A DNA stretch of 64,000 nt from JAJFUG01 sp964473155 (GCA_964473155.1 CAYYNT010000006.1:46093-110092); one strand, 5' to 3'; shown: positions 35,206 to 45,256, counted from the stretch's first letter. Numbers and translations: made by a program. The notes: a model not told the origin generated them from the sequence alone.

Positions 35206-36219
35206 TTATTGTATCTGTTTTATCTGCATTCTTGTCAAAAGGTCCTCGAACAGATTTTCCGGCAGGCCCACCTCGCGGTAAATGTCTTCCATAATTTGCC
35301 CGTCCAGGCGCTCGAAATCCTCCAGCCGCGGCAGGATCACCAGCCCCGCCATGTCGCAGGAGCCGGGACTGACCATCCGCCTGCCCGCGCCTTCACGGTA
35401 ATAGCAGTCCGGACGGTGCTTGCCGCGGGGATGGATGGCCACGGCCGGTTCGGCGCCGGGACGCGGGCAGAGAGCCAGGTTCATCTCCGGCTCGTCCCGG
35501 CCGGTCAACTCGCGCAGGACAGCGGATACGTTTTCGAACATCTCCAGCGCACGCGAACGGTCCCGGCTGAGAATATAAAGACGCTGCGGCAGGCCGGGGC
35601 GGACAAATAGTCCCTCGTGTTCAGTACTCAATGCCAGAGCTTCTTTTTCAAACGGCATCGAACCCACCGGACCTGCCTGAAAATGAAAATGGTCCGGGGC
35701 GCTGGCCCCGCTGCCGGGACCGTTGTACAGGGTGCAGAATCCGCTGGCGCGGCTGAAATCTATCATCGGGCCAAGCGTGCCTGCCACTGTTTGCGGGCGG
35801 TGTTGCATTGATAGCACGACTATATGTCGGCGGAAGATGGGGAACGGGTTTACCACCGCCGCCAGGCCCGGTCCGAATGGGAAAAAGCGCTGGCCGGAGG
35901 GCATGTTCGGCGGGCAGAGGAAACAGGGCCGGGCTTTTATCGCCTCGGCCGAGACCGGCGCGGTGGCGCTGGCCAGGCGCGCGGGATTGAATTGAAGCAG
36001 GACCTCGCGCCCGGAGACAGGAACGGGGCGCAGAAGCACTCCCCGGAAGGCCTGGAGTGACGCCTGCAACTCGATCCAGTGCGCCGACTGGTGCGAATAC
36101 AGCGCCTCGATGGCTGACGGAAGCCCGCGTTCATAACCCTTTGCAAGAAGAATATCCAGAGATTCCGGGTGCAGTCTTGTCCGCCAGAGATCAGCCCCCG
36201 GTTGGCTCATCCAGTCCAT
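35206..36219 (-). CDS. DUF4922 protein, HIT-like nucleotide phosphorylase/transferase fold
   Basis: The 337-residue cytoplasmic protein shows PCFLCPPNMPSGQRFF in its N-terminal half, NPFPIFRRHIVVLS as the first beta sheet of the fold, and the catalytic segment SAPDHFHFQAGPVG with the HxHxQ motif. That motif marks the branch of HIT proteins that includes galactose-1-phosphate uridylyltransferase and Ap4A or GDP-hexose phosphorylases. It would transfer or phosphorolyse a nucleotide. Position between two secreted glycan-active genes suggests a sugar-nucleotide step, but this is inference. ATG 36219 follows TTG 36222; the ATG is preferred. No signal peptide, unlike both neighbours. Confidence 0.75.
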   Translation of the reverse strand: MDWMSQPGADLWRTRLHPESLDILLAKGYERGLPSAIEALYSHQSAHWIELQASLQAFRGVLLRPVPVSGREVLLQFNPARLASATAPVSAEAIKARPCFLCPPNMPSGQRFFPFGPGLAAVVNPFPIFRRHIVVLSMQHRPQTVAGTLGPMIDFSRASGFCTLYNGPGSGASAPDHFHFQAGPVGSMPFEKEALALSTEHEGLFVRPGLPQRLYILSRDRSRALEMFENVSAVLRELTGRDEPEMNLALCPRPGAEPAVAIHPRGKHRPDCYYREGAGRRMVSPGSCDMAGLVILPRLEDFERLDGQIMEDIYREVGLPENLFEDLLTRMQIKQIQ

Positions 36220-36263
36220 CAATTGTGACCCCGCTTCCTTTCCATCGTCTCCGTGCCCCAGGC

Positions 36264-38180
36264 TTATTTTTTGCCCCTGATCCGCGCCTCGATCATCGCG
36301 CCAAGCGTCTCACGCGCGCTGTCCCAGGCCTGCGGGTCGTAGCTCCAGACATCCAGCCGCCCGATGGACTGCTTGCCGAACGGCTGTCCGATTATCGAGT
36401 TCACCACGCTGTCAGCCCGTGCGCTGTCGCCGTCAAGCTCGGCCAGCAGGCGCATCAGCTCGTATTCCTCCACCCCGTCGCGCATGGCCTTGAGCCTCAT
36501 GCTGGCGCAGGGCTCGTTTACTCCCGGAACTATCCCCGGAGCATACACTCCCAGGGCGTTGCCGTTGTAACGGCGGTAACTGAGCGGTCCCGTGCCGTGG
36601 TCGCGGAAATAATCCTTCCAGGTTTCGCTGTTGTACCAGCCATACTCCCAGCCGCTTCCGATACCCCAGGAGCACCAGGTGAGAGTGCCGTATTTCCAGC
36701 AGGCCCAGCTTATGGCGCGCTCGTTTACCAGCGGCAGGTCGGTGAAAGTGCTGCTGCCGCACCAGCCGTTTTCCTCGCGCTCGTACAGCATCGGGCCGTA
36801 AAGCCAGTCGGTGACTCCCAGGGCGCGGTTTTCCTTTATCGCGGGCAGGTCGTAGCCGATAGTGTGGCAGCACCAGTAGTCGATGGCGTCGTGGATCACC
36901 TCCATCGCCTCTTTCGAGTAGCTGCCGTCCACCCTGTATTTCGCTTCCGGGAAATACTCGTGGAACATCTTGCCGTAATAGTCCATGCGGTCCCAGGCCT
37001 CGGGGAAATAGCTCTCGTCCAGGCCGTTGAGGTAGACAATCAGGCGGATTTTTGACGGATCGACCAGCCCAAGAATATGCTCTCGCACCTGGCGGATGGC
37101 CTCGATATAGATTTTCCGGTTCTCCGGCTTGCGCTCGACATCCGGCTTGCCTATATCCGGCCAGCCGCGCGTGTCGTACTTGCCGTAAACATCGAACGGC
37201 AGCACGAACTGCTCTATAGGCTCGCCCTGTCCCGGACCGCTGTAACCGTACTTGCCGGTGAAAGCCTCGCCGCTGAAATATTTTTTCAGCCTCTCATCGA
37301 ATGGCGCCCAGTCAATTTTCACCGCGCCGCTTGCGCTGACCTCGATCCCCGGAACATAGGTCGGATCGGACGGGACCACGCGATGGCGTTTGAAAAGCTG
37401 ATAAACTTTTAGCTCCAGGCGCGGGTCCATGCCGCGCAGGAAACCCTCGTGCTGAAGGTTCCCGGCCAGGCGGTTCTCGCGGGGCACGGCAAAATCCCAG
37501 ACTGTCAGTTCCACCGGAATAACCCGCTCCACACCCTCGATTTTTACGCTTATGCGGCTGGCATAATTTCCTGGAGCCGCGGCTTCCTTTTCGAACGGTA
37601 TGAACTGATCGACCCAGATTGCCATGAATTTCTGACTGTCGATACGGTTACGGAAATCCGGAAGCTCCAGCGGCCAGCTCAGGCGGCTCATACCCGCTAT
37701 GTCCTGCTGGACGCAGGAGAGAGGTATCAGGGCATCCGGGTACCATCCGGCGCCCAGGCTGGAGCGCTCGTAGCCCGTGGAAATCTCTTTCACCTCCACC
37801 GCCCATTCGAGAAAGAGTTCAGGGTCTGTCCCGAGCTTTTTTTGCTGACTCCTGAAAGGCTCCATGCGGACAATGATGTCCTTGAGCGTCCTGTCCGTTT
37901 TCCTCTCGATCACAAGCTGAAACGAGACATATTCACCGCGGGCCGCTTTAAGGCTCACTTTTGCACCGTCATAAACCCAGTTTTTCCCCAGAACACCGTC
38001 CAACGGGCGCATTCCATAAATATCGGGCCGGCTGTCCAGGATTCGCCCGCTGGAAAGGTCAAGACGGACAGAGGCGGGCAATGCGGTCGCCGACCATTCG
38101 GAGGCTGACTGGGCGCTGGACTTCAGGGGGAATGCGCAAAGAAAGATAAAAGACAGAACAGCGATACAGTTGCGGATCAT
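36264..38180 (-). CDS. Secreted DUF4091 glycoside-hydrolase-like protein
   Basis: This 638-residue protein has a signal peptide (CIAVLSFIFLCAFPLKSSAQ). Residues about 60-200 are a beta-sandwich with YVSFQLVIERKTDR, followed by a TIM-barrel-like region (IRLIVYLNGLDESYFPEAWD; YGKMFHEYFPEAKYRVDGS). The DUF4091 C-terminal section is seen in NEPCASMRLKAMRDGVEEYELMRLL. The family is found with polysaccharide-use genes; activity is not established. CCGGAGA precedes the ATG. It is the first gene of the minus-strand group and has its own leader, so the three products work in different compartments. Confidence 0.8.
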   Translation of the reverse strand: MIRNCIAVLSFIFLCAFPLKSSAQSASEWSATALPASVRLDLSSGRILDSRPDIYGMRPLDGVLGKNWVYDGAKVSLKAARGEYVSFQLVIERKTDRTLKDIIVRMEPFRSQQKKLGTDPELFLEWAVEVKEISTGYERSSLGAGWYPDALIPLSCVQQDIAGMSRLSWPLELPDFRNRIDSQKFMAIWVDQFIPFEKEAAAPGNYASRISVKIEGVERVIPVELTVWDFAVPRENRLAGNLQHEGFLRGMDPRLELKVYQLFKRHRVVPSDPTYVPGIEVSASGAVKIDWAPFDERLKKYFSGEAFTGKYGYSGPGQGEPIEQFVLPFDVYGKYDTRGWPDIGKPDVERKPENRKIYIEAIRQVREHILGLVDPSKIRLIVYLNGLDESYFPEAWDRMDYYGKMFHEYFPEAKYRVDGSYSKEAMEVIHDAIDYWCCHTIGYDLPAIKENRALGVTDWLYGPMLYEREENGWCGSSTFTDLPLVNERAISWACWKYGTLTWCSWGIGSGWEYGWYNSETWKDYFRDHGTGPLSYRRYNGNALGVYAPGIVPGVNEPCASMRLKAMRDGVEEYELMRLLAELDGDSARADSVVNSIIGQPFGKQSIGRLDVWSYDPQAWDSARETLGAMIEARIRGKK

Positions 38181-38374
38181 ATTATCTCCGGAGTAAAATT
38201 GAACGATAAGAGGGTGCGGAGTATAAAGTACACCGCGCCGTAAGCCTCTGGCAAGAGTTTCGGCCCGGCTGGACTAAAAACATGTTGACACGCTTCATGC
38301 GCGCTGCGACATTTCAGGTTCGGATATTGACCCCGGTTTCAATGGAGAATGAGCTAATTCTACAGGGGTATATG

Positions 38375-40951
38375 ATGCGAAAGGCATTCCTGAAAACTCT
38401 TTTGACAGTATTGGCGATAGTGTTGTTTTCCGGACGGGTGGAGGCCCTGACCGCGCCCGCCGAGCATCTGGGATTTCCTCTGGGAGCCGACCGCAAGCTG
38501 GCGGGCTGGGAAAGCATTATAAGCTACCTGACTAAGCTGGATCAGGAGTCCGAACGCGTATTTCATCAGACGATCGGGATCAGCACCCAGGGCCGTCCGA
38601 TCGGCCTGACAGTCGTCTCGTCCGAGGAGAACATGGCCCGGCTGAACCTGCACCGTCAGACCGCTAAGCGGCTCTCCGACCCGCGGACGCTTTCCAGGGC
38701 CGCGGTGGACTCGCTGGTGGCCGAGGGAAAGGTGTTTATCCTGTTTCTCTGCAACCAGCACAGCAACGAAATCGCCTCATCAAATACAGCCCTTGAACTG
38801 GCCTGGAGTCTGGCCGAGGGTAAAGACCCGGAGATGGAGCGGGCGCTGCGGGACGTGATAGTGATGATCGTACCCTCGGCCAATCCTGACGGGCAGGACA
38901 TGATCGTGGACTATTACGACCGTTTTGCCGGAACGCCTTACGAGGGCGGCGACATGCCCTGGCTGTACCATCAGTACGCCGGACACGACAACAACCGGGA
39001 CTGGTTTTTCCTTAACCTGGCCGAGAACCGCGCCCTGGTGAATGTACTGTACGGGAACTGGCATCCCCAGGTGATGCTGGATGTCCACCAGATGGGGTCC
39101 ACGGGTGTACGCATGTTCGTGCCGCCGTTCTACGATCCACCCAATCCAAACAACCCGAAACTGATCTGGGAGCAGATCGAGGTGCTGGGCTCGTACATGA
39201 AATATCGTCTGACCGCGGCCGGAAAAAGCGGGGTGATCAATCATGCCTACTATTCCGGCTGGTACCAGGGCAGTGTGAGGCCGAACGCCACTCAACACAA
39301 CATCACCGCCCTTCTTACCGAGAATGCCTCGGCGCGGATCGCCACCCCGGTGTATGTCGAACCGTCTGAACTGGAAGGCACTGAAAACGGCCTTCCGGAT
39401 TACGCCGTCAGGATGAATTTCACGAATCCCTGGTCTGGCGGCTGGTGGCGTCTGCGCGACATCATCGACTATCAGCTCGTTTCCATGCGGGCGATGATTG
39501 ACTTTTGCGCCAGGAACAGGGAGCAGTTCCTGAGGAATTTTCACACCATGGCGGCGGAGGCGCTGGAACTGCCGGAGCATGGCGCTCCCTTTGCTTACGC
39601 TATCCCGCCGGACCAGGCAGACCCCGGCGCTACGGCCCGTCTGCTCGAGATATTCAGCCTCACCCGTTGTGAAATTCAGCGCGCCGAGCGGTCTTTCAAC
39701 GCGGGCGGTAGACTTTTTCCCGAGAATACACTGGTTCTGAAAACCGCGCAGCCCTACGGACGGTTCATCAAGGATCTGCTGGAAATAAAGCCCTATCCTG
39801 ATCTGCGTAAGTTTCCAGGCGGTCCTCCCGCACCGCCTTACGACAATGCCGCCTGGAGCCTCGGCCCGCTGATGGGGGTTGAGGTGGTGGAGCTTAGAGA
39901 GCCGTTCGAGGCCAGCCTGGCGCTGCTGAAGGATGATCCCGCAGCCCCGGCCTCATCTTCCGGTACGCTGGCGCTGCTTGACTGCCGGGACAGCAATTCA
40001 TTCCTGGCCCTGAATTATCTTCTGGCCTCCAGGGCCAGGGTGGAACGCTACGGAGAGAAGGTGACGGCCGAGGGACGGGAGTGGCCCGCCGGAGCGTTTT
40101 TAGTCGAAGCTCCCGAGAAAGTCCTGCGTCAGGCGGCCGATTCATGCCGGGTGAGCCTGGTTCCCGCCGGAGCTGTTCCAGCCGGCTATAAATACCCTGT
40201 CAAACGTGGACGGATCGGGCTGTACCGCGGCTGGGTCCCCAGCGCCGATGAGGGCTGGACCCGTCTTGTACTCGATCGTTTCGGCTTCGATCACAGCCGG
40301 CTGACCAATGAACGGGTGAAAAAAGGCGCTCTCAGGCGCGATTTCGAGGTGATAGTACTGCCGAGCCTGGGAAGGGAAGACATGATAACCGGGCCGGGGC
40401 CAGATTCCAAAAGCTTGAGGTTGAGGAATTTCCCGCCGGAATACCGGGGCGGTATGGAAAAAGAGGGTGTCAAGGCGCTGGAGGAGTTCGTTCGGGAAGG
40501 CGGTGTCCTCATCGCTCTGCGCGAGGCCTGCGCCCTGCCGCTTCAGGATTTCACGCTGCCTGTGCGGGAAGCTTCCGGCAAGACTTTCGAGGGAGATTTT
40601 TTCTGCCCCGGCTCACTGCTTAGTCTGGATGTCGACAACAGTCACCCGGTGGGATTCGGCATGCCGGAGCAGACTGCGGCGTTCTGGAACTCCGGAGTTC
40701 TGCTGGAAACATTCATCCCTCACAACGTGGAGCTGGACCGGCGCGTGGTGGCCTCGTACGGTGCGCAGGACCTGCTGATAAGCGGCTGGGTGATAGGCGG
40801 GAAAGCCATCCAGGGCAAGCCTGCGGTAGTGGATGTTTCCCTGGGCAAAGGGCATGTCATTCTGTGCGGGTTCGGCGTGCAGAACCGCGCCCAGTCCTGG
40901 GGCGCTTTCAAGCTGCTGTTCAACGCGATCCTGTTAGGGTGCGCAGCCTGA
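38375..40951 (+). CDS. Secreted M14-family zinc carboxypeptidase-like protein
   Basis: An 858-residue exported protein (leader FLKTLLTVLAIVLFSGRVEA). Residues 60-370 are an M14 peptidase domain: NQHSNEIASS gives H129 and E132, and MLDVHQMGSTG gives H238, the zinc ligands. Residues about 20-60 carry the propeptide-like start. The remaining 480 residues lack a match to a known module; a Gly-rich region and a glutamine-amidotransferase-like tail (GVLIALREACALP, NSHPVGFGMP, GKGHVILCGFGVQ) are seen, as in many FCB M14 proteins. The ATG pair at 38372/38375 follows AGGGG. It would trim peptides outside the cytoplasm. Confidence 0.85.
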   Translation: MRKAFLKTLLTVLAIVLFSGRVEALTAPAEHLGFPLGADRKLAGWESIISYLTKLDQESERVFHQTIGISTQGRPIGLTVVSSEENMARLNLHRQTAKRLSDPRTLSRAAVDSLVAEGKVFILFLCNQHSNEIASSNTALELAWSLAEGKDPEMERALRDVIVMIVPSANPDGQDMIVDYYDRFAGTPYEGGDMPWLYHQYAGHDNNRDWFFLNLAENRALVNVLYGNWHPQVMLDVHQMGSTGVRMFVPPFYDPPNPNNPKLIWEQIEVLGSYMKYRLTAAGKSGVINHAYYSGWYQGSVRPNATQHNITALLTENASARIATPVYVEPSELEGTENGLPDYAVRMNFTNPWSGGWWRLRDIIDYQLVSMRAMIDFCARNREQFLRNFHTMAAEALELPEHGAPFAYAIPPDQADPGATARLLEIFSLTRCEIQRAERSFNAGGRLFPENTLVLKTAQPYGRFIKDLLEIKPYPDLRKFPGGPPAPPYDNAAWSLGPLMGVEVVELREPFEASLALLKDDPAAPASSSGTLALLDCRDSNSFLALNYLLASRARVERYGEKVTAEGREWPAGAFLVEAPEKVLRQAADSCRVSLVPAGAVPAGYKYPVKRGRIGLYRGWVPSADEGWTRLVLDRFGFDHSRLTNERVKKGALRRDFEVIVLPSLGREDMITGPGPDSKSLRLRNFPPEYRGGMEKEGVKALEEFVREGGVLIALREACALPLQDFTLPVREASGKTFEGDFFCPGSLLSLDVDNSHPVGFGMPEQTAAFWNSGVLLETFIPHNVELDRRVVASYGAQDLLISGWVIGGKAIQGKPAVVDVSLGKGHVILCGFGVQNRAQSWGAFKLLFNAILLGCAA

Positions 40952-41058
40952 TATCATCCGGCAGCTTGATTCCAGGCGGTGCTCTGGAGTAATATTAGTC
41001 AGGCAGAGCGTGCCGGCTGTTTCAGATTAATTGCCAGACAATAACCGGAGAAATTATA

Positions 41059-43164
41059 ATGCCAGGACAGAACCGTATATTACGACCAGTGGCCTTGCCG
41101 TTTCTTTTGATCGCACTGATGCTCTCCGGTTGCGGTAAGGGCAAACCCGCCCGAGTTGAGCAAAATGGAGTGAGTGCGTTTACCGTGGAGCGCAGGGTGC
41201 TGCTGGGCGATGGTGTGGCGTTCGGCGCTGCCGGGCCATACGAGGCCCTGTTCGGCCGGGTGAGCTATGCTCTGGACCCGTCCGGCAGCCATAACAGCCG
41301 GGTGACAGACATTGGTTTCGCCGCCGGTCCTGACAGGCTAGTCCGTTATGAGGCCGAGGCGGTGCTGGTCAAGCCGGTAGATCTGAAACGGGCAAATGGC
41401 GGTCTATTGTATACCGTGGTCAACCGCGGCAATTTCGACACCCGTCTGGCTGATCCGGCTCCCTGGGCTGCGCTGGCCTCTGGTCCCACCGGCAGCGGTG
41501 AAAGCCTGGCGCGTTTGATGAAGCAGGGTTTCTGCCTGGCCTTTTCCGGCTGGCAGGCGGACCTGATAGACTCACCCGAGCGCCTGAAACTTTTCGCCCC
41601 TGAGGCGCGCGAGAACGGCGCTCCCATGCCTGGCGAGGCCCTGGCCGAGATTGAGAGCGGCGAGGTGACATACCAGGCCTCGCTGGGGGATGCAAACCAT
41701 GAGGCGTACCCCGTGGACTCCCAGGCTGCGGACAGCGCCGAGATGCGGATACATTCCAGCCATGCCGATCCCGGGACGGTCATACCGCGCTCAGAATGGC
41801 GTTTCGCCCGCATAGAGAACGGAGATACGCTGGCCGACAGCACGACCGTAGTATACGGCGCCGGTTTCCAGCCGGGATATATTTATACCGTGCGCTACCG
41901 TCCGAACCGCAGCCCGGTCATGGGGCTGGGTTTCACTGCCGTGCGCGACCTGGTGGCTTTCCTGCGCAGCGCGGACACGCTCAATCCGCTTACCCTGCCA
42001 GGCGGCGCGAGCGTGGTGCGGAAAGCGATGGCTTACGGATCGAGCCAGTGCGGGCGGTTTCTGCGCGATTTTGTCTACCAGGGATTCAACACCGCGTTGA
42101 ACGACTCCGTGGTGTTTGACGGCGTGTTTTCCAACGTGCCGGGCTGCCGGAGGGGTTTTTTCAACTACCGTTTCGCTCAGCCCTCGCGCTCTTTCGGTTT
42201 CTTCCCGCAGTTCGAGTTCCCGTTCTCCGACAGCGAGACCACCGATCCTCTGAGTGGTGAAACAGGCGGAATTCAGTCTGCGATCCCTGAAAAATACCGC
42301 CCGAAGACAGTCTACCTTCATCATTCAGCCGAGTACTGGTCGAGCGGGGCGGCGCTTACGCATGTGGATGTGAGCGGAGCCGCGGACCTGCAACTGCCGG
42401 ATAACGTGCGCATCTATCTGATAGCCGGGACCGGCCACGGGCATTCGGCATTTGTGGATGGACGCCCGGCGCAGTCCGGGGGATTGCTTCTGCCTCCCAA
42501 TCCCAACGATCCCGGGCTGATCGAGGCGCCGCTGGTCGAATCTTTCACCCGCTGGGTCATGCAAGATGAACAGCCGCCGGAGAGCAGTTACCCGCGCCTG
42601 GACAAAGGCGAGCTTGTGGCGGTGGAGCAGTTTGCATTCCCGGCCATGAAAGGAGTCGCCGCGCCGTCGCTGGTCGAGCTTCACCCGCGTTTCGGCTGGG
42701 GGCCGCGTTTCAGCGGTGGAATCCTGGACAACGCTCTGCCTGTCCCCGGCGAGATTTACCCGGTGCTGGTCCCTGTGGTGGGAGAGGACGGGAACGAGAC
42801 AAGCGGGATCAAAACTCCGCTGGTGGCTGTCCCTGTAGCCAGTTATACAGGCTGGAACTATCCGGCCTGGTTTGACCGGGTGGACAATACGCGCGCGGTC
42901 AGGCTGAGCGGAGGCTGGCTGCCGTTTCCAGCCAGCCGCGACGAGCGTGTCCGTCTGGGCGATGGAAGGAGGAGCCTGATGGAACGCTATCGTGGACGGG
43001 GCGTGTACCAGGAGGCGGTGCGCAAGGCTGCCGAGGACCTTACGGCGCATCGTCTGATGTTCAGCGAGGACATTCCCAAGGTGGTGGAAGAAGCCGGAGT
43101 GATGTGGGATTGGGTGAGCGGACACGGGGCCTGGAGCCGGCCGTCCGGAAAGGCCGGGCGATGA
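41059..43164 (+). CDS. Lipoprotein alpha/beta hydrolase (Abhydrolase_10 type)
   Basis: The 701-residue protein has a lipoprotein signal with lipobox LSGC (ILRPVALPFLLIALMLSGCG). The catalytic Ser is in YGSSQCGRFLRD (S329), the G-x-S-Q-x-G-R form of the family. A second half follows with the acid/His segment DNVRIYLIAGTGHGHS. Family members are secreted or lipid-anchored esterases of unknown natural substrate; VNRGNFDTRLADPAPW is a family landmark. The next gene, HypE-like, overlaps the stop by 4 nt (ATGA), an odd partner. The function is envelope-side ester hydrolysis by inference. Confidence 0.85.
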   Translation: MPGQNRILRPVALPFLLIALMLSGCGKGKPARVEQNGVSAFTVERRVLLGDGVAFGAAGPYEALFGRVSYALDPSGSHNSRVTDIGFAAGPDRLVRYEAEAVLVKPVDLKRANGGLLYTVVNRGNFDTRLADPAPWAALASGPTGSGESLARLMKQGFCLAFSGWQADLIDSPERLKLFAPEARENGAPMPGEALAEIESGEVTYQASLGDANHEAYPVDSQAADSAEMRIHSSHADPGTVIPRSEWRFARIENGDTLADSTTVVYGAGFQPGYIYTVRYRPNRSPVMGLGFTAVRDLVAFLRSADTLNPLTLPGGASVVRKAMAYGSSQCGRFLRDFVYQGFNTALNDSVVFDGVFSNVPGCRRGFFNYRFAQPSRSFGFFPQFEFPFSDSETTDPLSGETGGIQSAIPEKYRPKTVYLHHSAEYWSSGAALTHVDVSGAADLQLPDNVRIYLIAGTGHGHSAFVDGRPAQSGGLLLPPNPNDPGLIEAPLVESFTRWVMQDEQPPESSYPRLDKGELVAVEQFAFPAMKGVAAPSLVELHPRFGWGPRFSGGILDNALPVPGEIYPVLVPVVGEDGNETSGIKTPLVAVPVASYTGWNYPAWFDRVDNTRAVRLSGGWLPFPASRDERVRLGDGRRSLMERYRGRGVYQEAVRKAAEDLTAHRLMFSEDIPKVVEEAGVMWDWVSGHGAWSRPSGKAGR

Positions 43165-44204
43165 GACGTGAGCCGATAAGTTTATCCGCCGGAGTAGAGG
43201 GTCCGGTTATCCGTCTGGCGCACGGCAGCGGCGGCGAGACCACCGGCAGGCTGATCCGCGAGACAATCCTGCCGCGGCTGGGCAATCCGCTGCTCGACCG
43301 TCTCGGCGACAGCGCCGTTCTCGCTCTGGATGGCGGCGCGCGGCTGGCCTTTACGACCGACAGCTACGTGATCGATCCCATATTTTTTCCGGGCGGGGAC
43401 ATAGGATATCTTTCAGTCTGCGGCACGGTGAACGACCTGTCGATGGCCGGGGCGGAGCCGCGCTGGATTTCGGCCGGACTGATCCTGGAGGAGGGATTTC
43501 CGCTGGAGAGCCTGGAGCGCATCCTGGATTCGATGGCGCGCGCCGCCGCCGAGGCAGGTGTGCAGCTTGTCACCGGAGACACTAAGGTGGTGGCGCACGG
43601 CTCGGCGGACAGGATATTCATCAACACGGCCGGGATAGGAATCATACCGGATGGCCTTGAGCTGGGGCCGGAGCGCTGCCGTCCCGGCGACCGGGTGCTG
43701 GTGAGCGGTCCTGTTGGCAGTCACGGCCTGGCTGTCCTGGCGGCCCGCAAGAGTTTCCGTCTTGAAACCAGCCTGGAAAGCGATGTCGCGCCTCTCGGGG
43801 CGAAAGCGGCCGCCCTTGTGCGCGCCTGTCCCGGCCTGCGGATGATGCGCGATCCCACGCGCGGCGGACTGGCCGGTGTGTTGAGCGAAATATCCGCCGG
43901 CTCCGGCCTGGCGGTGGAACTGACCGAGGCGGATGTGCCGGTGCTCGATGCCGTGCGCGGGGGTTGCGAGATACTGGGTTTCGATCCACTGTTCCTGGCC
44001 AATGAGGGAGTACTTGTCGCAGTTGTCGCTCCTGAGGATTCAGCCATGGCCGTAAAGGCGCTGCGCGAATCCGGAGCTGAGAAGGCGGCGGTTATAGGGA
44101 CGCTTTCAAAGGCGCAGCCCAGGGCGGTGACCGTGCGAACGCTGGTCGGCGGGAGGCGGATGCTGATCCCGCTGGGCGAGGAACTGCTGCCTCGTATTTG
44201 TTGA
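43161..44204 (+). CDS. hypE: HypE, hydrogenase maturation protein
   Basis: HypE binds ATP and dehydrates a carbamoylated C-terminal cysteine to thiocyanate, supplying the CN ligand of [NiFe] hydrogenase. The 347 residues show HGSGGETTGRLIRE at the start, LAFTTDSYVIDPIFFPGGDIG, VTGDTKVV, and MRDPTRGGLAGVLSEI, and end in the essential PRIC. The ATG at 43161 overlaps the previous stop by 4 nt. No hypA-F or hydrogenase gene lies in the window, so it may serve a distant locus or have another thiocarboxamide role. The family assignment is firm because the terminal Cys is kept. Confidence 0.95.
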   Translation: MRREPISLSAGVEGPVIRLAHGSGGETTGRLIRETILPRLGNPLLDRLGDSAVLALDGGARLAFTTDSYVIDPIFFPGGDIGYLSVCGTVNDLSMAGAEPRWISAGLILEEGFPLESLERILDSMARAAAEAGVQLVTGDTKVVAHGSADRIFINTAGIGIIPDGLELGPERCRPGDRVLVSGPVGSHGLAVLAARKSFRLETSLESDVAPLGAKAAALVRACPGLRMMRDPTRGGLAGVLSEISAGSGLAVELTEADVPVLDAVRGGCEILGFDPLFLANEGVLVAVVAPEDSAMAVKALRESGAEKAAVIGTLSKAQPRAVTVRTLVGGRRMLIPLGEELLPRIC

Positions 44205-44265
44205 GACTGATTGACATCCATGCCATAAGTTGACAACGGTTGTTCACCGCGACAGGAGCGCCGCT

Positions 44266-45207
44266 ATGATCAAGCTCGATAAGATCATCTATCCTACCGA
44301 TTTCGGCGAATCGGCCGAGGATGCCCTTCGTTACGCCGTCATGCTGGGCGAGGAATTCGGCGCGGAAGTGGTGATGATGCACGTGCTGAGCCTGTACCAG
44401 GAGGGTGGGGTCTCACCGGGTGAACAGTTCGAAAGGATGGAGGATTACGCCCAGAAATATGAGGATGACCTTCATCGCAAGGCGCATGAGCATATCGACC
44501 GGGTGATCGCTAAACATTCGGCCAGCGGTTTGAAAATCCGTAAGCTTATAACCCGCGGATTCTCGCCCTATCAGGAAATCATCCGCGTGGCCGAGGAGGA
44601 GAACGCCGACCTTATAGTCATGGGAACTTACGGGCGCACCGGGGTGACTCATTTTCTGTTCGGCAGCACGACAGAGCAGGTGGTTCGACTGGCCGACTGC
44701 CCGGTTTTAAGTGTCCGTCATCACGCGCAGCGCACGCGTGAACTCAGCCAGATAAAGAACATCCTCCTGCCGACGGACTTTTCGGAATACTCCAAAAAAG
44801 CCTTGCCCTATGCGGTTTCCCTGGCCGAGAGATACAAGGCGAAACTCCATGTTCTGCATGTATTTGAGCAACGGATACACCCGGCATTCTATCTTGTGGA
44901 CAAGGAGACGCCGTTCGACCTGGACAGCGGTCTGCGGGACCGCGCCCTGGATGCGCTGGATGAGTTCGTGTATAACGATTTGCGCGGGCAGATAGATTTC
45001 AAGTGTGAGGTTGCCAGCGGCAAGCCGTTTTTGGAGATCATCAATTACGCCCGGGACAACGAGATCGATTTGATCCTTATCGCCACGCATGGTTTGACCG
45101 GATTGCAGTACATGATAATCGGCTCCACGACCGAGCGCGTGGTGCGCAAGGCCCCCTGCCCGGTGATAAGCGTCAAGGACCCGGAACACGAGTTTGTGAA
45201 GCCATGA
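44266..45207 (+). CDS. Tandem UspA universal stress protein
   Basis: A 313-residue protein of two UspA repeats (residues 1-145 and 157-305). Each has the ATP-binding Gly loop: GTYGRTGVTHFLFGSTTEQV and ATHGLTGLQYMIIGSTTERV. Both start IIYPTDFGESAEDA- and ILLPTDFSEYSKKA-like, so they are internal duplicates. Tandem Usps bind ATP and respond to growth arrest and stress. CAGGAGCG precedes the ATG at 44266; an earlier ATG at 44230 lacks one. Stand-alone cytoplasmic gene. Confidence 0.93.
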   Translation: MIKLDKIIYPTDFGESAEDALRYAVMLGEEFGAEVVMMHVLSLYQEGGVSPGEQFERMEDYAQKYEDDLHRKAHEHIDRVIAKHSASGLKIRKLITRGFSPYQEIIRVAEEENADLIVMGTYGRTGVTHFLFGSTTEQVVRLADCPVLSVRHHAQRTRELSQIKNILLPTDFSEYSKKALPYAVSLAERYKAKLHVLHVFEQRIHPAFYLVDKETPFDLDSGLRDRALDALDEFVYNDLRGQIDFKCEVASGKPFLEIINYARDNEIDLILIATHGLTGLQYMIIGSTTERVVRKAPCPVISVKDPEHEFVKP

Positions 45208-45256
45208 ATCGCTGACGCGCGATACAGAATTACCCCTCCGGCGAAAGGCGGCGACG

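Noticed and set aside
38285..38313. Promoter pair upstream of the M14 peptidase
   Set aside because: TTGACA at 38285 has only a GACATT -10 at 17 bp (3 of 6), below what I would report.
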